NCBI GenBank assembly: GCA_964651495.1
Contig: CAZYWP010000067.1
Coordinates: 1-16,272, forward strand
Reading direction: 5' to 3'
DNA from: CAZNVB01 sp964651495
GTDB taxonomy: Bacteria > Acidobacteriota > Aminicenantia > Aminicenantales > UBA8522
Length of the DNA stretch: 16,272 bases
The notes under the pieces are model-generated. The model was not told where the DNA came from. It saw only the letters and a program-made list of their open reading frames with translations, and did no database searches. Numbering within the stretch: the first letter of the stretch is position 1; each line of letters opens with the position of its first letter. The position numbers and the translations under genes were made by a program. This document shows, in pieces, positions 13,441-16,272 of the stretch.

Positions 13441-16087
13441 CCCGGCCCCGCAAAGATTGAGTCGTCTTGGCGTCGGACAGGCCGCGCTGCCCGGGCGGCT
13501 TACCCCCCACCGCGATTTCGAAGGTTCCCGGTTCCACTACGCGACGACCATCCGCATCGATAAGCGACAGCTGACTTGGCATCAGGCGAAAGCAGACCGG
13601 CTTTTTCTCCCCCGGCTCAAGGAAAATTCTCTGGAATCCCTGGAGCGAGCGGACGGGAACGGGGACTGAGGCCTCGACATCCCGGACATAGAGATGGACC
13701 ACCTCCTCGCCGGCCATTTTTCCGGCATTTTCGACCTCTACGGAGACCTCGAATTCCTGCCCGGCGGCCACCGCATCAGGAATGCGGAGGCGCGAGTAGG
13801 CAAATTTCGAATAGCTCAAACCGTACCCGAACGGATAGAGCGGCCGGCCGCGAAAATAGCGGTACGTTTTCCCTTCCATGGCATAATCGCCGAACGGCGG
13901 CAGGTCGTCGGCGGACCGATAAAAGGTTACGGGCAAACGCCCGCCGGGATTATAATCGCCGAAAAGGACATCGGCGATGGCTGTGCCGGCGGCCTGCCCG
14001 GGATACCAGGCCTCGACGATGGCCGGGATCTTTCGTGCAGCCCAGTTCACCGACACGGCGCTCCCATTGAGGAGGACAAGGACGACCGGCTTGCCGAGGC
14101 CGTGGACCTTTTTCATCAGGCTTTCCTGAACGGCGGGAAGGTCGAGAGTCAGCCTGTCGCCTCCCTGGAAACCCGGCACCGGGACATTCATCTCCTCCCC
14201 TTCCAGGCGGGGAGAGAGTCCCATGACCAGCACGACCACATCAGCCTGATCCGCTGCCGCCAGCGCCTCCTTTTCCATCTCCCTCCCGGGGACGCGCCAG
14301 AGGAGACGCATGAACGCATCGTTGGTTCGCTCGAAGAATTCTACCTTCAGAGGATAAGCCCGGCCGGCCTCGAGCGCCGCCTCCGCGTAGGTTTTTGCAC
14401 TCTGGTGCGAGCCGTCGAATTGGACGAGGAGTTGATTATTAAGATAAATCCGGAATCCGTTGAACCCCTCCCCGCCGAGAAGATACCGGCCCGAGACGGG
14501 AGGGATAAGTTCGCCGGTCCAGCGGACGCCGAAGTCGTCATCGGGCATTTTTTCGTGGGGCGAACCGTCCCACCAATTGAAATCGACCGCCGCGTCGAGG
14601 CGGGTAAAGACAGGCTCGTCGGCAAACTCCCGGTTGGCGAAATATTCGGCCCGCAGGCCGGCCTTTCTTTCCGGGCCGTCGGTGGTGAACAGAGCTGACG
14701 ACGGGACGGTTTCGAGGACGGGCAGTCCTTCGGCCCATTCACAGCCGAGCGCATAGAGAACATTAGTCTTGGGGGCGACTTTTTCCCGAATTCCCCGCAG
14801 CGGAGTGACGGGGTCCGACGGGATGCCGTTGTAGTTGCCCAGCAGGACTTCCACGTCGTCGGCGTTGGGGCCGATTACGGCAATCGTCTGGAGGTCCTTG
14901 GGAAGCGGGAGGAGCCCGCCGTCGTTCTTCAGCAGGACGATCGATTTCCGGGCCGCCTCCAGGGCCAATTGCCGGTGTTTTTCACAGTCCAGCACGGCAT
15001 ACGGAATCGAAGCATACGGAACCGTCTCCGGCGGGTCGAACATCCCCAGCTTCATCCGGGCGGAGAACAGCCGCCTGACCGAGACATCGATATCGGCCTC
15101 GGTCACGAGCCCCGCCTCCACCGCCTTCATCAACTCCCGGTAGACGACGCCGCAGTTGAGGTCCGTCCCCGCCTTGAGGGCCATGGCCCCGGCTTCTGCG
15201 GCCGTGGCCACCACCTTATGATACTGGAAAAAATCCGTCAGGGCCCAGCAGTCGGAGACGACGTAGCCGCGGAAGCCCCACTGGCGGCGGAGGATGTCGT
15301 CCAGCAGGCGGCGGCTGCCGCAGCAAGGGGCGCCCATAAACCGGTTGTAGGCGCACATGACCGACTGGACATCGGCTTCGACCACGGTTTTTCGGAAATG
15401 CGGCAGATAGGTCTCCTGGAGGTCGCGCTCGCTGACCCGGGCGTCAAAGACGTGCCGGTCGGGCTCGGGCCCGCTGTGGACGGCGAAATGCTTGGACGTG
15501 GCCACCGTCTTGAGGTAGCGGGGGTGGTCTCCCTGAAGTCCCTTGATGAACCGGACGGCCAGCTCACCGGTGAGATAGGGGTCCTCGCCGTAGGTCTCCT
15601 GGCCGCGGCCCCAGCGCGGGTCGCGGAAGATGTTGATGTTGGGCGACCAGAAGGTCAGCCCCTGGTAAATGAGCCTCTTTCCCCGGCGCACAAACTCGTG
15701 GTGCTTGGCCCGGGCCTCATCCGAAATGACCATGGCCAGCCCGGACATCAGGTCGCGGTCCCAGGTGGCGGCCAGGCCGATGGCCTGGGGAAAAACGGTC
15801 GCCCGCCCGGCCCGGGCGACTCCGTGCAGGCACTCGTTCCACCAGTTGTATTCAGGAATGCCCAGCCTCTCCACCGCCGGCGCGTCATAGCGCAGCTGAG
15901 AGATTTTCTCCTCCAGCGTCATCCGGGAAACGAGGTCGGCGACGCGCTCCTCCAGCGGCAAATCGGGATTTCGGAAAGGCAGGAGCCCTTTCCTCTCAGC
16001 CTGCCTGGCGAGAAGGACCGGAAGGACGGCCAACGAAAGCGCCGCAAAAACCAGCGGATGAATCACGGCATAAGGCCCCTTGATCAT
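13406..16087 (-). CDS. Exported glycoside hydrolase family 3 enzyme with PA14 insert and FnIII-like tail
   Basis: This 893-residue enzyme should release terminal sugars (beta-glucose or beta-xylose type) from oligosaccharides outside the cytoplasm. A signal peptide is likely: a short basic start, a hydrophobic core at 10-27, and cleavage near 28-31. The catalytic barrel (about 45-350) has EYNWWNECLHGVAR, KH 199-200 and the nucleophile D279 in GYVVSDCWAL. The second domain (about 370-740) is interrupted by a PA14 module (about 478-600), which often narrows substrate choice. The acid/base glutamate is probably one of E629, E631 or E632 before GFQGGDR. An FnIII-like domain (about 775-865) ends it. 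EYNWWNECLHG is common in the xylosidase-like branch, but the exact substrate is open. ATG 16087 has AAGGAGT upstream. It stands alone and converges on the hydrogenase operon. Confidence 0.93.
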   Translation of the reverse strand: MIKGPYAVIHPLVFAALSLAVLPVLLARQAERKGLLPFRNPDLPLEERVADLVSRMTLEEKISQLRYDAPAVERLGIPEYNWWNECLHGVARAGRATVFPQAIGLAATWDRDLMSGLAMVISDEARAKHHEFVRRGKRLIYQGLTFWSPNINIFRDPRWGRGQETYGEDPYLTGELAVRFIKGLQGDHPRYLKTVATSKHFAVHSGPEPDRHVFDARVSERDLQETYLPHFRKTVVEADVQSVMCAYNRFMGAPCCGSRRLLDDILRRQWGFRGYVVSDCWALTDFFQYHKVVATAAEAGAMALKAGTDLNCGVVYRELMKAVEAGLVTEADIDVSVRRLFSARMKLGMFDPPETVPYASIPYAVLDCEKHRQLALEAARKSIVLLKNDGGLLPLPKDLQTIAVIGPNADDVEVLLGNYNGIPSDPVTPLRGIREKVAPKTNVLYALGCEWAEGLPVLETVPSSALFTTDGPERKAGLRAEYFANREFADEPVFTRLDAAVDFNWWDGSPHEKMPDDDFGVRWTGELIPPVSGRYLLGGEGFNGFRIYLNNQLLVQFDGSHQSAKTYAEAALEAGRAYPLKVEFFERTNDAFMRLLWRVPGREMEKEALAAADQADVVVLVMGLSPRLEGEEMNVPVPGFQGGDRLTLDLPAVQESLMKKVHGLGKPVVLVLLNGSAVSVNWAARKIPAIVEAWYPGQAAGTAIADVLFGDYNPGGRLPVTFYRSADDLPPFGDYAMEGKTYRYFRGRPLYPFGYGLSYSKFAYSRLRIPDAVAAGQEFEVSVEVENAGKMAGEEVVHLYVRDVEASVPVPVRSLQGFQRIFLEPGEKKPVCFRLMPSQLSLIDADGRRVVEPGTFEIAVGGKPPGQRGLSDAKTTQSLRGRVRVTGRPYPVE

Positions 16088-16140
16088 GCTCTCACTCCTT
16101 TTCTCAACTGCTCACATTGCCCTCCGATAATAATGTTTCC

Positions 16141-16169
16141 ATAATCTTATGCCAATCAGCAAATGTCAA
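16141..16169 (-). promoter_or_regulatory. Predicted sigma-70 promoter of the GH3 gene
   Basis: On the minus strand a perfect TTGACA (16169-16164) is followed by a 17-nt spacer and GATTAT (16146-16141, four of six). Initiation near 16134 gives a leader of about 47 nt ending in the AAGGAGT ribosome-binding site. TAAGAT two bases closer is an alternative -10. No evident operator palindrome is present. Confidence 0.5.
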
Positions 16170-16203
16170 CGAACATAGGGGCCTCCTCATTGAAACACCC
16201 GAT

Positions 16204-16227
16204 GGGTGGCTTGGTTCGGGGGCCCCC
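16204..16227 (-). repeat. Second copy of the GC-rich left-edge segment, inverted and cut by the window end
   Basis: These 24 bases are the reverse complement of 186-209 with a single mismatch (GGGGGCCCCC core plus GAACCA and GCCACCC). Looser similarity goes on towards 16272, where the minus strand reads CCCAACACCCTCGCC against CCAACGCTCGGGCC at 168-181. The match therefore covers what would be the 3' half of the left-hand structure; its 5' half would lie beyond the window. It sits upstream of the GH3 promoter, in non-coding DNA. The GAGGAAGTCC near the end recalls an RNase P motif but lacks one A and has no supporting context. Confidence 0.55.
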
Positions 16228-16272
16228 GGGGGGAAGAGGCGAGGGTGTTGGGTGAGGAAGTCCGTCGAAGAC

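Noticed and set aside
14969..16144. Plus-strand open frame (391 residues) opposite the GH3 gene
   Set aside because: It mirrors the GH3 coding strand in a GC-rich gene. The GH3 motifs, signal peptide, start signal and promoter all support the minus strand.
16250..16272. Start of an RNase P RNA gene at the right edge
   Set aside because: GAGGAAGTCC resembles the conserved GAGGAAAGTCC but lacks one A, and the preceding bases do not form a recognisable P1-P3 region. It is too short to judge.
1..16272. CRISPR array, toxin-antitoxin or phage defence system
   Set aside because: No regularly spaced repeats, no Cas or small paired toxin genes, and no nuclease or helicase reading frames were found. 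The coding capacity is taken up by the kinase, hydrogenase and glycosidase.

Overview
The window looks like chromosomal DNA of an anaerobic bacterium, probably from the Acidobacteriota/Aminicenantota neighbourhood. This is an inference from three things: a zinc-ribbon Ser/Thr kinase fused to a TolB/FlgO-like domain and TPR repeats, a family-3 glycosidase with a PA14 insert, and a ferredoxin-type energy-converting hydrogenase in GC-rich DNA. There is no rRNA or other phylogenetic marker in the window to settle the lineage.

Layout. Positions 1-341 hold no protein gene. They contain a leftward promoter with a palindrome, a very GC-rich segment that can fold into a rod, and a promoter for a tRNA-Val(UAC) gene at 342-413. 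A single large gene follows (610-3093): a membrane-anchored Ser/Thr kinase with a cytoplasmic zinc ribbon and an outward-facing TPR region. After it, at 3253-3306, lies a second, decayed copy of the 3' three-quarters of the same tRNA. The kinase gene is therefore bracketed by the direct repeats expected when an element integrates into a tRNA gene, although no integrase is present.

Positions 3411-13440 form one tight rightward operon behind a near-consensus sigma-70 promoter. Eleven genes encode a group 4 [NiFe] hydrogenase with an almost complete complex-I-type plan: three antiporter-like pumps (NuoM/L/N type), NuoJ-, NuoK- and NuoA-like membrane subunits, a NuoB-like small subunit, a NuoC-like subunit, the [NiFe] large subunit (NuoD-like, all four metal-binding cysteines present), a NuoH-like anchor and an 8-Cys ferredoxin subunit. 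A HycI-type endopeptidase closes the operon and probably trims the C-terminus of the large subunit. Together they would oxidise reduced ferredoxin, make H2 and pump H+ or Na+, or run in reverse. No diaphorase, formate dehydrogenase or Hyp maturation genes are in view.

On the opposite strand, 16087-13406 encodes an exported GH3 glycosidase with its own promoter. Its 3' end overlaps that of the protease gene. The right edge (16204-16227 and beyond) carries an inverted copy of part of the GC-rich segment from the left edge, so a dispersed repeat or structured-RNA family occurs at both ends of the window.
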